Shown here one piece after another: positions 13,801-23,567 of a DNA stretch of 64,000 nt. The translations under genes were made by a program, and so were the position numbers. The number at the start of each line of letters is the position of its first letter. The first letter of the stretch is position 1. Origin of the DNA: Haliclystus octoradiatus (lineage: Eukaryota > Cnidaria > Staurozoa > Stauromedusae > Haliclystidae); the NCBI GenBank assembly GCA_916610825.1, contig OU744450.1, positions 13,648,489 through 13,712,488 on the forward strand. Direction: 5' to 3'. A model generated the notes under the pieces. It worked only from the letters and a program-made list of their open reading frames with translations, ran no database searches and had not been told where the DNA came from.

Positions 13801-16800
13801 TAATAATAAAGGTTGTTCCGTTTTTGCAGCAAATACAGTATTTAAATTTGACTGTGCAAAATATTTTATAATTCTGCTGTAGTATTCTTCGATTTGAGAG
13901 TCAACTGACCATCAGCGTTGATTTATTTGACCTACAGTCATATTGAGGAATATGGGTTTCGCTCGCAAAATTTCGACGTCGCTGAAACTCATCTAGAGTG
14001 CAAAAACAAATAAGGCATTAAAATTAAAGACATTGCTCTTGTTAACTTCTTTTCATTTAAGAAAAGAGAAAAGTTGAGACTATCAGTCTCATAACGTTCG
14101 AAAGTGATTCGAAAATGAAACTCTGATATCTACATATTTGATTAAAAGAAAAACAAATTACAAATGTGAGGTCACAATCTCATATGATCTTGCACATTGA
14201 ATGTTCAGTAAAATTTTTGGAAATGCTACTGTAGCATACTTAAAAGTCTTTGGTACTTGGCCAAATCACACCTGAATTATTAATTTGAAATGTAGCTATT
14301 TTGTTTATATGTCTAGAAGAAATTTTATATTACCTTCACAATTTGAGACTTAATTGAGCTTCATGCAGTAGTTTCTGGCCCGATGTTTGAGCAATGAATG
14401 AAATATAAACACAAACTACAAAACAAAATGTGAGATATTCCGAAATAATGTCAATAGTCATATTGTGAAGTTAATAAAACAAAAGTAACTTCTTTTGTGT
14501 TCAACAACTTTTTTTTGTGCATTAATGCCATATTTCTTACGATTTTCAAGTTTCAGTTTTTTTGTGCTCTGTTCTAATGATTCTTTCTCTCCATCACATC
14601 AAGATCGACTTTTGATTGACAATCTTCATCGACACGAGCTTAAAATTTACTGGTTGATTAGTCAACCGAGTATATCCTACCAGTTTTTGAGAAATGTGCA
14701 AATCACCTTTTGCGTAAAAAAAATTGAGTTTTTGTTCGTTTTGTGAGCCTCAAATTTAGGTGCAATTCAATATTTATGGTACATCTAAACTAGTTCCGAA
14801 ACTTTCACCAAACTGATGCAAGAAACAACTATTGCATAGCTTATTCCATCGATAATAACGTTTAACATCAATCTATACGGTGTTTAATTTGCTTAATTAT
14901 TATTATTGCCATATCGTAAAAAAATCAATTTTTTTATCTGCGGCATGTTTCCAACAATTTTGTGGATATTGAAATCGGAAACACTTCGTTTCAAATTCTG
15001 AACGTTCATAGCTTATAGTAAACGAAAATTATCGGTGTTTTGTCAGCTGTCTTTGTCAATTGTTTATGATAGTGTAATTATAAGTAATAGCTTTAAACCG
15101 AAAATTGTTTGCGGTTGGGCGCTGGGCTTATACACTCAAATGTTATACTTTGAATGTAATGATGAAATTCTCAATTTATCACTGTCTGTGTGACAGTATA
15201 TATATGATTGGTTGGTTTTTCATTCATTCATTTATTTATTCGTCAAAAATGAGAGACAATAACAGAGTAGAGGAAGACTCCCACAAAATATGGCCTCGTT
15301 ATAAACTAAATATATATACATGTAGTTGGAAAATTTATGAGACGGATAAGCTACATTTGAAATACTTTGCGAAATGAGGAAAGTTCCACGTCAGCAAGCC
15401 CTCTTTTTAATAAATAGAGGCTTAAGCTTTCCGTTCCAACTTCAGGAAAAGACACCAAGGCGAAATTTGCTCGCTGAGGCTGTTCGTAAGTCTCTGATAC
15501 CTTCTCGTTTTCTACTTACGTGCCTCTTGTGGTGCTATCAGAGCATAGTTCACGGAAAGTATGAACTATTTGGTTTAGAACATAACCAGATCCGATTTCC
15601 GACTGATTGATACGCTTTTTCAGAGTATTTGCTGATCTTTACATCTATGATCAAGTATGTAATTCTAATATTTTCGTGACTTCACACTTTACACTTGCCT
15701 CGAATTTTTAAATCAATTCAACGCTACCAGGAAAAATATTATATCGAGAAATTTACTTTTTCCTTGCTTGAAATTAAATAATAGATGCTTAACATTGTTT
15801 TTTTACATAGTCACGGATTCTTACCTTCAAACAATGTCTTTTTTATTTCTTGTGTTTTTTATTATGGAAAACTGACTGGGAAAAGGAAAGAAAATGTGTC
15901 TTACCTGTAATTTGAAGAATTTCTTAAAAGGCTGTGAACGCGAAGAAGGAAATGAACCAAAGAAAGATTTGTTGACTAAATGTTTGCTAATTGCATATTC
16001 AAGAGAGCCGATTGTTGAATTTATGATAACTTTTTAGAATGTTACAAACTGTCATTCGGCGAAAAGGTTTAATAAATTGAAATTTGAGCGGTTGATTTTG
16101 TTTATGTTTTGGTTTTGGTAGTTTATCGGGAGCTTTCCTTTCTATGCCAGGGATTTAGTTCTTATAGTTTTATCTAGGAACTTGCAAAAATTGGCCATAA
16201 AATGATGAGGGGATGTATCACTGAAGTGAAATTATGCAAATTGTTTTTGAATTATAAATTTGTGCAAAATATTTCAATACACATTAAACATGTTTGTTTA
16301 CTGGCTCGGATGTTTCTCCATTTTATAAAGTAAAAGGCATTGTTTTTTAAACATGTTTTTGCATTATTACTAAAAGGCAGTTATTTTTCCATTTTATTTA
16401 TTTTAAACAACCGAGAAACTGCATAAAACAGTAACTCAATGAAATTGTATATGACTCTACAAATATTCACTGTATTTGCTTTCTATTATTTGCTAATTAA
16501 TGCCGTGTTTCATTATTTATCGGTTGTTTGGTATTTTCAAAAATTTCTTGAAATCGACGGGCTCAAGATTTGTAATGGGGAAATTGCGTTATCGGCGTTA
16601 AACAATCAGATTGCATTGAAAATGATTGAATCGTAGCAAATCCTTGTTATGTTCTAAAGAAGTATTCTGAATAAGTTAATACAAGCTATTACATATTTTG
16701 GAAATACTGCTAATAATTAAACAATGCAAAAGAACATGTAGCCTATTGTTTGTATATGACATAAGAAGCACGGAACGGATAGAGTCATTCTGAGCATCAG

Positions 16801-19800
16801 GAGTCGGTTTTCTTTCACGAATTATTAGCATCTAATTTATCGACATATTTTATCGCAACTTGGATGTTCTGATTCATTGATGGTTATATAGTTGTATTTT
16901 AAATTCTAATCCTTCCAACAGCCCAGGTCAAACCACTGTGTTTACCAATGCATTGATGAAGGTGCCGGAATGTTAATCGGACATAACTCGCGTCACAGGA
17001 GCTACACTGGGCTTCATAAACAACTGACGCCATCATATCTTCACAGAAGTTTTGTGCCTTTTTTTCCTGACACCAGCACCTGGGATGCTGGAAGACACTT
17101 GAAATCAGAAAAACATTCGCCCTACGTGCTATGTTCTTCTTTTGGTGTATTGTCGAGTCTCTCACGATATCCACCGTTTTGATATCATAGAAGCAAAAGA
17201 GGGATGTCGCATTGTATTCCTTTATTAATTCCGCCAATTGGAAAGTGTATTGTTCCAAATTTAAGACAACACTCTCTTAAAATTAAAAATTAAAATTAAA
17301 TGTGTAAAATTTTAAAATTAATGTATAAGTCGGTTAAATGTTTTTCCAATTTCGAATATTATAGCATAAACTTCCCTTGGATTAATAAATTCTGATTGTC
17401 CAAACGAGTTTCAAATGCATCTGAATATTATGTGACAGGAATTGAACAAAGTTTTATAAAATTGATGTTTTTGCAATTTGATTGTAGAATTACTGATATA
17501 AAATGATAATAACATGATTCCAAAATATCTCGCAGACTTCCAATTCTTATTATCAAATTCAGCGAACAGCAACAGTTTTCCAGTCACAAAAACAATACTT
17601 TTCGATTCCTAATAGATGCAAAGATTCCAAGTGTAGACGTTAGGAATTTGAAATAAATTATTAACGCTTTATATTTTCAAACTCGACTGTATGTGCAGCA
17701 GTACTGTACAGAGACGAAAGTTTCATTAGTATTGATCTGGCGATTCTATAATTCTAGTTAAGAACACATTTGATGTTGATGATAAATGGTATTACTGTTA
17801 TGATAAGCTATATACAGTAACTGTTTACCTTGAGTTATTTTTGTCAACACTTCGAAACGAGACTTGGTGTGCAAATAACAATGAGTCTCAGCTAACTTAA
17901 ACATCAATAATAATACTAGCAATGAGTGTAGTCCATAATGGACCTTCTATGATAAAAATTTCAGATCACTTATAATTAAACAATTGACTAAGCTTTCAAT
18001 CGCTGTATAATACGGAGTATGAACTCTGGAGGAGAACATGAGACACAATACGCATTGAAACGATGTAGCATTAATCAATACATCTTAATCATTCCTTTAA
18101 TAAAAATTTAATTTATTTCACATCAATTGAGTCGATTGAAATGTATAATTTAACGTAGCTTTGTCTACATAGAAAAACTTTATTTTATGTGTTGAAAGGA
18201 AGCCAGAACACATTAATTATTATAAATTACAAATACTCAGTCAAATTTCGAAATCGGAAACTTTCCATAAAAAATCACTTCAAATCCGATCCGATCCGAA
18301 GACCTAAAATATTAACCCGAATCTGACCCGACACGATCGGATCCCGTTCGGTTCGAATTCATAAATCTTTATTGCAATATATACAACATTAATGTGGTGT
18401 TCACAAAATAACGCCGTCAAGGTGTGGCCGGTCAAACTCGTGGCATTGCATGCAATATATTCAGTATTAAATTAATTTAGCTTCGACAAGACACATGATC
18501 CACTAATTTCTGTTATTAACATGATCAAACGATATCTTTTGTTAATTAAAAATGATTTACTGCTTCATATAAAAAAAAAAAAACAGAAAAATCGTTGATA
18601 AAAACTGCCGAATGGCGGATATGAACTTACCACCCTGATATTGTAATACCAGAGCATTAACCAATGGGCCAACCCCTTACTTACTGTTGTACGCGCTTTG
18701 ACTGTACTAATCAACAAACCTGCTGCTTCGACAACGTATTACTGAACAAGGCGACAGCGCGAGTGACAGCGCGTGTATTGATTTCAAACTATATATATAA
18801 TCTGAAAATATTATGATATGATAGTATATGAGCCTATATATTTTTGATCTTTGCAATCTCAGCAAGTAGGCCTGTGATTTTCATGGCAGTCTATCAAAAT
18901 ACTAAGAGTTCGTTGAAAATAAAATTTTAAAAGTAGACAAAAGATGTGAAAAGTTGACCTCATAGTGCTTCTTGTTATCAAATTTTCCAGAATAATAGCA
19001 TCAACATTCTTTAAAAGGAAATAAAATTCTATAATAAATCGCTATACTAATTCGATATTGATATTATGTTACATCTTGTTGTCAATATTTCTACGCGCTA
19101 TTTATAATACATTACAGATGTCGAATGAAAGAAAAGATGATTATGAATAAGTTAATTATTTTGATAGAAAAACGAAAACAACTCATTTTGCCAGATTCGT
19201 GATATGCATATTTATTCAGAATTTATTGAAACGGACGCGAATAGAGTGGAAATGTTTAGTGCAGCTTCAAAGATATAAAATACCACAGCCGATGGTAATA
19301 TTTAAATGCTCATGTTATGATGTCTGACGTAAAGGATAATTTACTATGTAGAAAATGAATCTACTTTACCATGCATTTGATCACGATATGAAATCATCAT
19401 TTTGGTCAGAATTATTTCGAATAAAAGACAATCTTTATTTTATTCTTATCGGGCGTACATTCTCCTTCGATAAAATATGGTTGTTAACTTATTATTGATT
19501 GGTGTATTAACTCAGAGAATCCGCTATTATGTATTTAAATGTTGTTCGGAGATCATGCCGCTCGTATAGTTTTTATTTGGATCTCATTTGGAAAATGGTA
19601 AGTTGTATTTTAATAAATATTGTTTGCTATGATCGATTATTTCATGCAACCTTTTCGCTTTTTATTTTGTAACACAAGGTTTGTTACACTCATCCAAACT
19701 GTATTAACTATTTAAAAATGTTTTGAATCATGTTTTGGTGCTTTCAAATTCAAAGCAAAATTTTTGAACGCTGAAAATATTATAATTATTATTATTTATC

Positions 19801-21348
19801 ACAAATCATACGCTCAATTCAATTTAACTTTGTTAAATTTGATATACCTGAAATAAACTTTATTAAATGTTGATCAAAGATAATAACAAGACATCGCTAT
19901 TTTTATTCTCGAAACTGTAGTAACATACTGTGTCTTATTCGTATAGCAAGTCAACAAAATGAAATTTTAATTTAAATCGATGCCTATAATTCTTTCGTTA
20001 ATTATGGAAGCAAAATCTGAAAATAAATGGCTGCCTGCTCAAAACCAAATGATTCATATTTTTATATTAAATAATAAATTATAGAAATACTTTTGTGCAA
20101 TGCCTTGATTAATTCTAAACTCTGTAATTTTAAACTGTAGACAGATAATCTATTCGAGCTTTGAATATTTTTCGAATTGATCGAACGCCAACGTCACTTT
20201 GAAAATTCTTGCAAGTTAATTTGTTTTTATGCCCCGCGATAGATTATTCATTTCAAAACAGATTGTTTGCTCAGTGTTCTCACAAATTATATATCAAAAT
20301 AGCCTTTTTAAATGTGAAATGTTTTGTATCTCGATTTTGGTAAAAGTAATGAACGGCATTTTGTTTCATTAATAAATTAAATTAAGACCTAAAGTCTCTT
20401 TAATTTCATAGCGTTTGTGCCGCGCTATATGTATTGCTGATATCAACACTACATGAAATAGGTCTACGTTTCTTTGATTTCAAAACATATTTTGTCTGGC
20501 CTAGTTATACTGGTAATTCAATGTAACTCAGTTTTTCGTATTGTTTTAATTATCATAAAACTGATTCAGTTTTAAGTTTCACTTGTTCAAACAATTTACA
20601 CGCAGCTTTTAAATTCAAAGCAAAATATTTTTGTTCTTGGGATTTCAATTTGAATTCGATTTGGCTGCCCGCTAGATTATCGACCTATGAATTTTTTCAA
20701 AATCTCTGAATTTTTTAATGCAATGATATCAAATAAATTATCAGATGAAGTATATTATTTTAAAACAACGTCATAGACCCATACTTTTCATACAACAAAT
20801 TTGTTACTGTACACGGTTATCTCGACACAAATGTTTGCATAATTTCCCGACAACGGATTATCCGTATTATATCGCCAGTAAGACGTACATAAGTCGCGGA
20901 CAGACACAGAAATATCGAAATATCGAAATATCGAAATATCGAAATATAGAAATATAGAAATATTGTGATATATAAACAGACAGTATTATTAATATATAAT
21001 AATATGTTACGTATCTCTGCATTCATTATAAATGATCGATTTTCTCGTTTATAGATTGATTTTCCTGCGAACACATTGAAAAATGGAGATCCTTCTGGAA
21101 TCGCTCTCTCTGATACAAGTATCAATCATGTGCTTGAGTTCATCAGCTATGAAGGAGTTTTCACTGCCAGTGACGGACCAGCAATGGGGATGACAAGTGT
21201 AGATGTAGGTTTATTTGAATCAAACTCTACGCCAGCCGGGCGATCGATACAACGTACAGGAAATGGACGCTGCGGAGTAGACTTCACCTGGGCTGCTAGT
21301 CATGATACCAAAGGTTTTGTGAACACTGGTCAAACAATTACTTCTTAA
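1570..21348 (+). CDS. Ig-like/LTD extracellular protein gene, 3' part, five exons
   Basis: Five exons (1570-1821, 2852-3100, 4217-4480, 12669-12868, 21055-21348) join in frame with GT-AG borders and code for about 420 residues ending in TAA at 21346-21348. Order: three Ig-like domains, each on one phase 1-1 exon, then a lamin-tail-like (LTD) domain over the last two exons, joined at phase 0. The Ig exons end VKC, VKC and VLC and the next domain starts with Y or S, so the hinge is repeated. LTD domains of this sort are known mainly from secreted bacterial proteins and some invertebrate extracellular proteins. With Ig domains this points to a secreted or surface recognition or adhesion protein. 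That role is inference. No transmembrane segment follows the LTD, so this isoform probably ends outside the cell. The 5' end is missing. Confidence 0.75.
1822..2851. other. Intron between Ig exons 1 and 2
   Basis: AT-rich intron with a short TA run near 2332. No exon, RNA gene or full transposon is seen. The antisense open frame 2600-2809 is low-complexity and is not supported. Confidence 0.6.
2852..3100 (+). CDS. Exon: Ig-like domain 2
   Basis: Exon of 249 bases between acceptor CAATATTTCAG and donor GTATGT, phase 1-1. It codes for an 83-residue Ig-like domain: ETSLTCTAD carries the first core cysteine, MSIVIDNGN stands for strand C without tryptophan, and TSAACTGTP carries the second cysteine. 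The end, ENIDVKC, matches the end of domain 1. The ATG at 2833 lies before the acceptor, in the intron, so it is not the start. The following intron resembles the intron after domain 3, which suggests tandem duplication of an exon with its flank. Confidence 0.75.
3101..4216. other. Intron between Ig exons 2 and 3
   Basis: No gene seen. By eye, about 3240-3530 aligns with 4640-4960 in the next intron: a shared TTGAACAATTG block, then GGCATAG with CAG and TAATT, then CAGT-ACATTT, in the same order. This looks like an old duplication. The rest is unremarkable AT-rich sequence. Confidence 0.5.
4217..4480 (+). CDS. Exon: Ig-like domain 3
   Basis: Exon of 264 bases from an acceptor ending GGAAG to a GTAAGT donor, phase 1-1. 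The 88 residues again look Ig-like: ESIPLSCSSDSNPP holds the first cysteine, VIFAYTITTVGG replaces strand C, and LATITCTATHAYP holds the second cysteine before strand G (SFTLKVLC). The start YFGIVS is like the start of domain 2 (YFEAVE). Reading on past the donor to the stop at 4587 is read-through of the intron, not a real C-terminus. Confidence 0.75.
4481..6476. other. Intron sequence left of the Helitron pair
   Basis: First part of an 8.2 kb intron. It holds the duplicated block at 4640-4960 (see the intron at 3101) and otherwise only AT-rich sequence. No open frame here looks like a protein. The antisense frame 5351-5563 has no recognisable domain. Confidence 0.5.
6477..9211 (+). mobile_element. 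Non-autonomous Helitron, copy A
   Basis: First of eight copies of one family. The 3' end has the canonical layout: hairpin GGTCCATTATGGACC, eleven bases, then CTAG followed by T. The 5' end is less sure: I take TC at 6477 after an A, but the sequence shared by all copies begins only at TCTGTGTCTG (6617), after a run of TTTCTATA repeats. No open frame codes for Rep or helicase, so the copy depends on proteins made elsewhere. It lies inside the intron between Ig exon 3 and LTD exon 1, in sense orientation, directly before copy B. Confidence 0.72.
6583..6616 (+). repeat. TTTCTATA tandem repeat at Helitron 5' end
   Basis: About four copies of an 8-base unit just before the conserved TCTGTGTCTG start. 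Copies C and G carry the same kind of array with GA in place of TA, in different numbers, so the array belongs to the element and varies in length. Confidence 0.7.
9240..11933 (+). mobile_element. Non-autonomous Helitron, copy B
   Basis: Starts at TCTGTGTCTG only 28 bases after the CTAG of copy A and runs the same way, so A and B form a head-to-tail pair. The 3' hairpin is GGTCCAATATGGACC and the last four bases are TTAG, one step from CTAG. Compared with copy A it carries an extra piece near 11560-11700 that also occurs near 34,730-34,850 and 62,440-62,580, which marks a second sub-lineage. The poly-purine block with repeated GATCCGATCG is present near 11390. No coding capacity. Confidence 0.72.
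11934..12668. other. Intron sequence before LTD exon 1
   Basis: Unique-looking AT-rich sequence. Two antisense open frames (11875-12084 and 12129-12392) carry no recognised domain and no splice or codon evidence. It ends with a pyrimidine-rich tract and TAG acceptor at 12666-12668. Confidence 0.5.
12669..12868 (+). CDS. Exon: N-terminal half of LTD domain
   Basis: Exon of 200 bases, phase 1 acceptor and phase 0 donor (TTG then GTAAGT). It begins ANVFINEFHYDDAGSDDSEF and continues IEIAADLDVILSNIQ, which closely fits the opening of lamin-tail (LTD) domains of secreted proteins, whose usual form is INEI-HYDN-G-D--EFIEI. The stretch to GVGFYL covers the middle strands and is shorter than in typical bacterial examples. 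It was too short and too spliced to show up as a long open frame. The matching second half is the exon at 21055. Confidence 0.75.
13226..13336. repeat. Foldback (inverted repeat) element
   Basis: A perfect 23-base arm starting CACGACACTGAGAAT at 13246 is matched by its reverse complement ending at 13314, around a short GC-rich loop. Outside it the arms go on imperfectly to CAATTAT at both ends, giving a hairpin of about 110 bases. This fits a foldback or MITE-like element of unknown family. Confidence 0.7.
15518..15590 (+). repeat. Short dispersed repeat, copy 1
   Basis: A stretch starting GTGCCTCTTGTGGTGCTAT and running through CGGAAAGT and TTTAGAACA recurs at 56822-56890 in the same orientation. 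It is probably a small part of a longer degraded repeat; the family is unknown. Confidence 0.5.
16899..17258 (-). pseudogene. Penelope-like element fragment, endonuclease region
   Basis: The antisense open frame of 119 residues reads CSSCDASYVRLTFRHLHQ near its end, preceded by SVVYEAQ. This is the usual run-up to and start of the GIY-YIG endonuclease in Penelope-like retroelements (a C--C pair, then YVG-T-RHL). The first glycine of the YVG core is replaced here by R. It differs from the copies at 42-48 kb, so it is another lineage. No RT motifs are visible next to it, so it is a short remnant inside the host intron. Confidence 0.6.
17916..20910 (-). mobile_element. Non-autonomous Helitron, copy C
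   Basis: Reverse-oriented copy: CTAG (read from the minus strand) at 17916-17919, the hairpin inward of it with one arm partly changed (GTCCATAATGGAC), and the 5' start at 20909-20910. It is about 3.0 kb because it contains a 400-base insert with a tRNA-like core (18386-18790). It ends about 145 bases before the LTD exon 2, so the Helitron and its repeat array make up nearly all of the intron next to the acceptor. Confidence 0.72.
18386..18790 (-). mobile_element. SINE-like insert with tRNA-like core, copy 1
   Basis: Insert in Helitron C between two TATATA runs. On the minus strand, 18607-18678 looks like a tRNA: an A-box-like GGCCCATTGGTTAATGC, a stem-loop CTGGTATTACAATATCAG, and a B-box-like AAGTTCATATCC, followed by CATTCGGC. 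A homologous insert is at 39150-39655. The junction GTTGTATATATTGCAAT is the same in both, so both Helitrons probably come from one parent that already carried it. Confidence 0.6.
20911..20965 (-). repeat. GAAATATC tandem repeat
   Basis: About six copies of an 8-base unit (GAAATATC changing to GAAATATA) at the 5' end of Helitron C. It is the complement of the array before copies A and G. The next 40 bases (TATAAACAGACAGTATTAT) also match the left flank of copy A, so the true Helitron end may lie about 40 bases further out. Confidence 0.65.
21055..21348 (+). CDS. Last exon: C-terminal half of LTD domain
   Basis: Acceptor TTTATAG, phase 0, open for 97 residues to TAA. It reads IDFPANTLKNGDPSGIALSD, then EFISYEGVFTASDGPAMG, TSVDVGLFE, STPAGRSIQRTG, DFTWAASHDTKGFVNTGQT. 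Each block matches the second half of the LTD family (NGSPDGIAL, FLSYEG-FTA-DGPA-G, STP-G-S-Q-TG, DFTW, G--NTGQ-F). The match is strong and stays in frame to the end, so the exon looks functional. The ATG at 21076 is internal, not a start. Confidence 0.8.
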   Translation: MDFPANTLKNGDPSGIALSDTSINHVLEFISYEGVFTASDGPAMGMTSVDVGLFESNSTPAGRSIQRTGNGRCGVDFTWAASHDTKGFVNTGQTITS

Positions 21349-21725
21349 TCAAGCGTTAATAGCATTCATTTACATTTCAATTGAAATTAAAAATTGCTAT
21401 ATTTGTCTTAATGAAGATAGAAAGTTTTAACTCCTTCGAACTATTATAAGCGTTTTATAAGTTTTTCAATCTGACAAGTGACTAAGAAATCTGCGTGAAT
21501 ACAGACACTTTGGACAATCATCTAATCTTCCGTAAATATTTGTTCCGTGAGGCAGAGTAAGGTTTACACAACAAAAAGATAACATGTTAGAAGTTAATAT
21601 CTAAGAATTAGAATAATAACATAAAATACCAACTCAAACATATTTTTATGAAGATGGTATAATCATTTATAGCTGCTACATCTCATTAGTTATTTTAGTA
21701 TAAACATGTAATTTTTGAATATCTT

Positions 21726-21731
21726 AATAAA
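21726..21731 (+). terminator. Poly(A) signal AATAAA
   Basis: First clear AATAAA after the LTD stop codon, 378 bases downstream, giving a 3' UTR of about 400 bases. Probable, not proven. Confidence 0.5.
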
Positions 21732-21799
21732 CTAATATGAAATCTCTCGTTTAATTCGATCCCCTCTGACATTTGCATTATATAATTATATTTTCCAAG

Positions 21800-21972
21800 C
21801 CCCCGTATATGCTGGACCATTCCCTAGGAGATGTTCACAGAATGAAAATTTCCCTCTTTATTTGCCATGCGGGGAGCAAAGATGCAAATACATCAAATAC
21901 GTTGACAGGGTGTACCGATATCAAGAAAAGGTACCTACTGATGAAGACCACAACGGGGAAAACCTCACATAA
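21800..21972 (+). CDS. Candidate orphan or alternative last exon
   Basis: After an acceptor-like TATTTTCCAAG, a phase-1 frame is open for 56 codons to TAA at 21970-21972. It reads GPFPRRCSQNENFPLYLPCG, then EQRCKYIKYVDRVYRYQE. Composition (three cysteines, many charged and aromatic residues) looks like a folded protein, unlike the chance frames nearby. The phase fits the phase-1 donors of the Ig exons, so it could be an alternative C-terminus replacing the LTD. It could also be a lone exon of a decayed gene. I do not recognise the family. Confidence 0.4.
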
Positions 21973-23212
21973 ATTCCCATACAGCTACGTATGTAGTTTC
22001 AGTTTCATTCTAAGTAAGGCTTCAGTTTGGGGTCTTCGCCCGAAACCAGTCAGCCTTTGGCCTCCTCAAGGAGGTCTCCTTGTTCCCTTTACTAGCCTCC
22101 CACTGGACACATCGATATTGTATATAAACGTTGATTCTACGTTGGTCAGTCGGATATGTGTTGGTTGGAGAGTTTATATGTTGGTTTGAAGTTGGTTTAA
22201 TACAAAAATCCAAATTTAACCACATATGTTGGATCTGAGCCGGACAACAACGTAAATCCAATCTTTCGCACTGTTTGATTGATAATCTGATGACTAAATA
22301 GGTTATATTCCTCGCGATACATACAAACGAGTAGATCACCAATAGACCAATCAGAATGTAGCCTCCATCGATGTAGATTTCTCAAATCTTTTGACTTTTT
22401 TTTACTTCGACGGTTATTATCTTCAGAAGGAAAAAGTATAATTTTCATTGCACTGAGTTCAGAATTAATTTTTTTTAAGTTATTGAAATTAAAATGATTG
22501 AAACTAAACAATAACTTCGGTATTGAAGAAAATGAATCATTATGTGTATTGATTTTATCTCTTGAACTGGAATGGTGACGATTATGATAGTATAGACATG
22601 ACTTTGACGGTCAATTTTCTAACTTACGTAAGGCATGGTATCTTCTGCCGAGAAACTATAGTCATTTTTTTCCTTTACTTTTAATTTACGCTTATATTCT
22701 CAGCAAATTTGTTCAGGTTATATACATTTTTCGATGCTGTTTCTTATTGATAGTTTTATATAAGTAAGTTGCTAACTGTTTATTATTTCAAGGAAGAGTA
22801 TGTATGTAAAATTTTCTTGCGTTATTTAAGCTTCAATTTTAATTTATTTTCAATTATTTTCACTCACTATACTGTTTACAAATTGAATGTAAGATTCAAT
22901 AGCTTGACAATTTAGGATAGATATAATGCAGATGAGCCACGTTCTTTACATATACAATCATCATTTGGCATGTGAAATCATTTGTCAGGAAAACGAGATG
23001 ATGAAATCCATGCATAGACAATGTGGTGATATAATGCATGTTTGTTTTGTTTGACATCTGCTACCCCCTTGATATTAACACCGGAGCATATTGATAATCG
23101 CCTTCTAATAACATTTTTAATTTATCCATTGTAGTTTTTGAGATATTTGAAACTAATTCTTGTTTAAAATTTAAACGGGTTTCCAAATAACAAACAAACG
23201 AGGTTGTATCAG
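21973..23212. other. Intergenic stretch
   Basis: It contains a locally GC-richer patch (22020-22120) and overlapping open frames on both strands (21773-22189, 22022-22342, 22197-22511), none with a recognised domain. Nothing else is seen before the ISL2EU-type terminal repeat. Confidence 0.5.
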
Positions 23213-23567
23213 TAATAGACCACATCAAGGTTTTGACCGCCATGTCTCAGAGGGTGCAAAAGCATTGGGGCGAGTGCACGGTCAAAAGGCATTTTGCTTT
23301 ATTTTCAACACAAATTCTACCACGATAAGGTCGTTTCGGATTGTTATAAAAGGTGTACAAAGCCTCATGTTAAGTATAGTTGTAGATATATTTATGTAGA
23401 TCTAACAGGCAATTTTGAAATAAGATCGCATCTATATTACGCATCTGGTCTTTACCTTTCTCAATATTTCAAACGCCGATGTCGTCAATCACAAAATATC
23501 ATATTTTGGACAAACTGTCGTGACTGCGAAACGTTGAAATTCATTTATTAGCTTTCATGATTTTTAA

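Larger units (their letters stand above)
12869..17915. other. Large intron, left part
   Basis: Intron splitting the LTD domain. It holds a foldback repeat (13226-13336), a short dispersed repeat (15518-15590) and a Penelope-like fragment (16899-17258), each listed separately. The other open frames (14495-14746, 15105-15377, 15374-15610, 16439-16636) are AT-driven and show no domain. I see nothing else. Confidence 0.5.

Noticed and set aside
16970-17182. Plus-strand frame at 16970
   Set aside because: It is the antisense shadow of the Penelope-like fragment.
12669-21348. Nuclear lamin gene
   Set aside because: The LTD blocks fit the secreted type, there is no coiled-coil rod, and the preceding exons are Ig-like.
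21773-22511. Overlapping open frames on both strands as genes
   Set aside because: No domain; they overlap each other, and a better-looking phase-1 exon frame lies in the same place.
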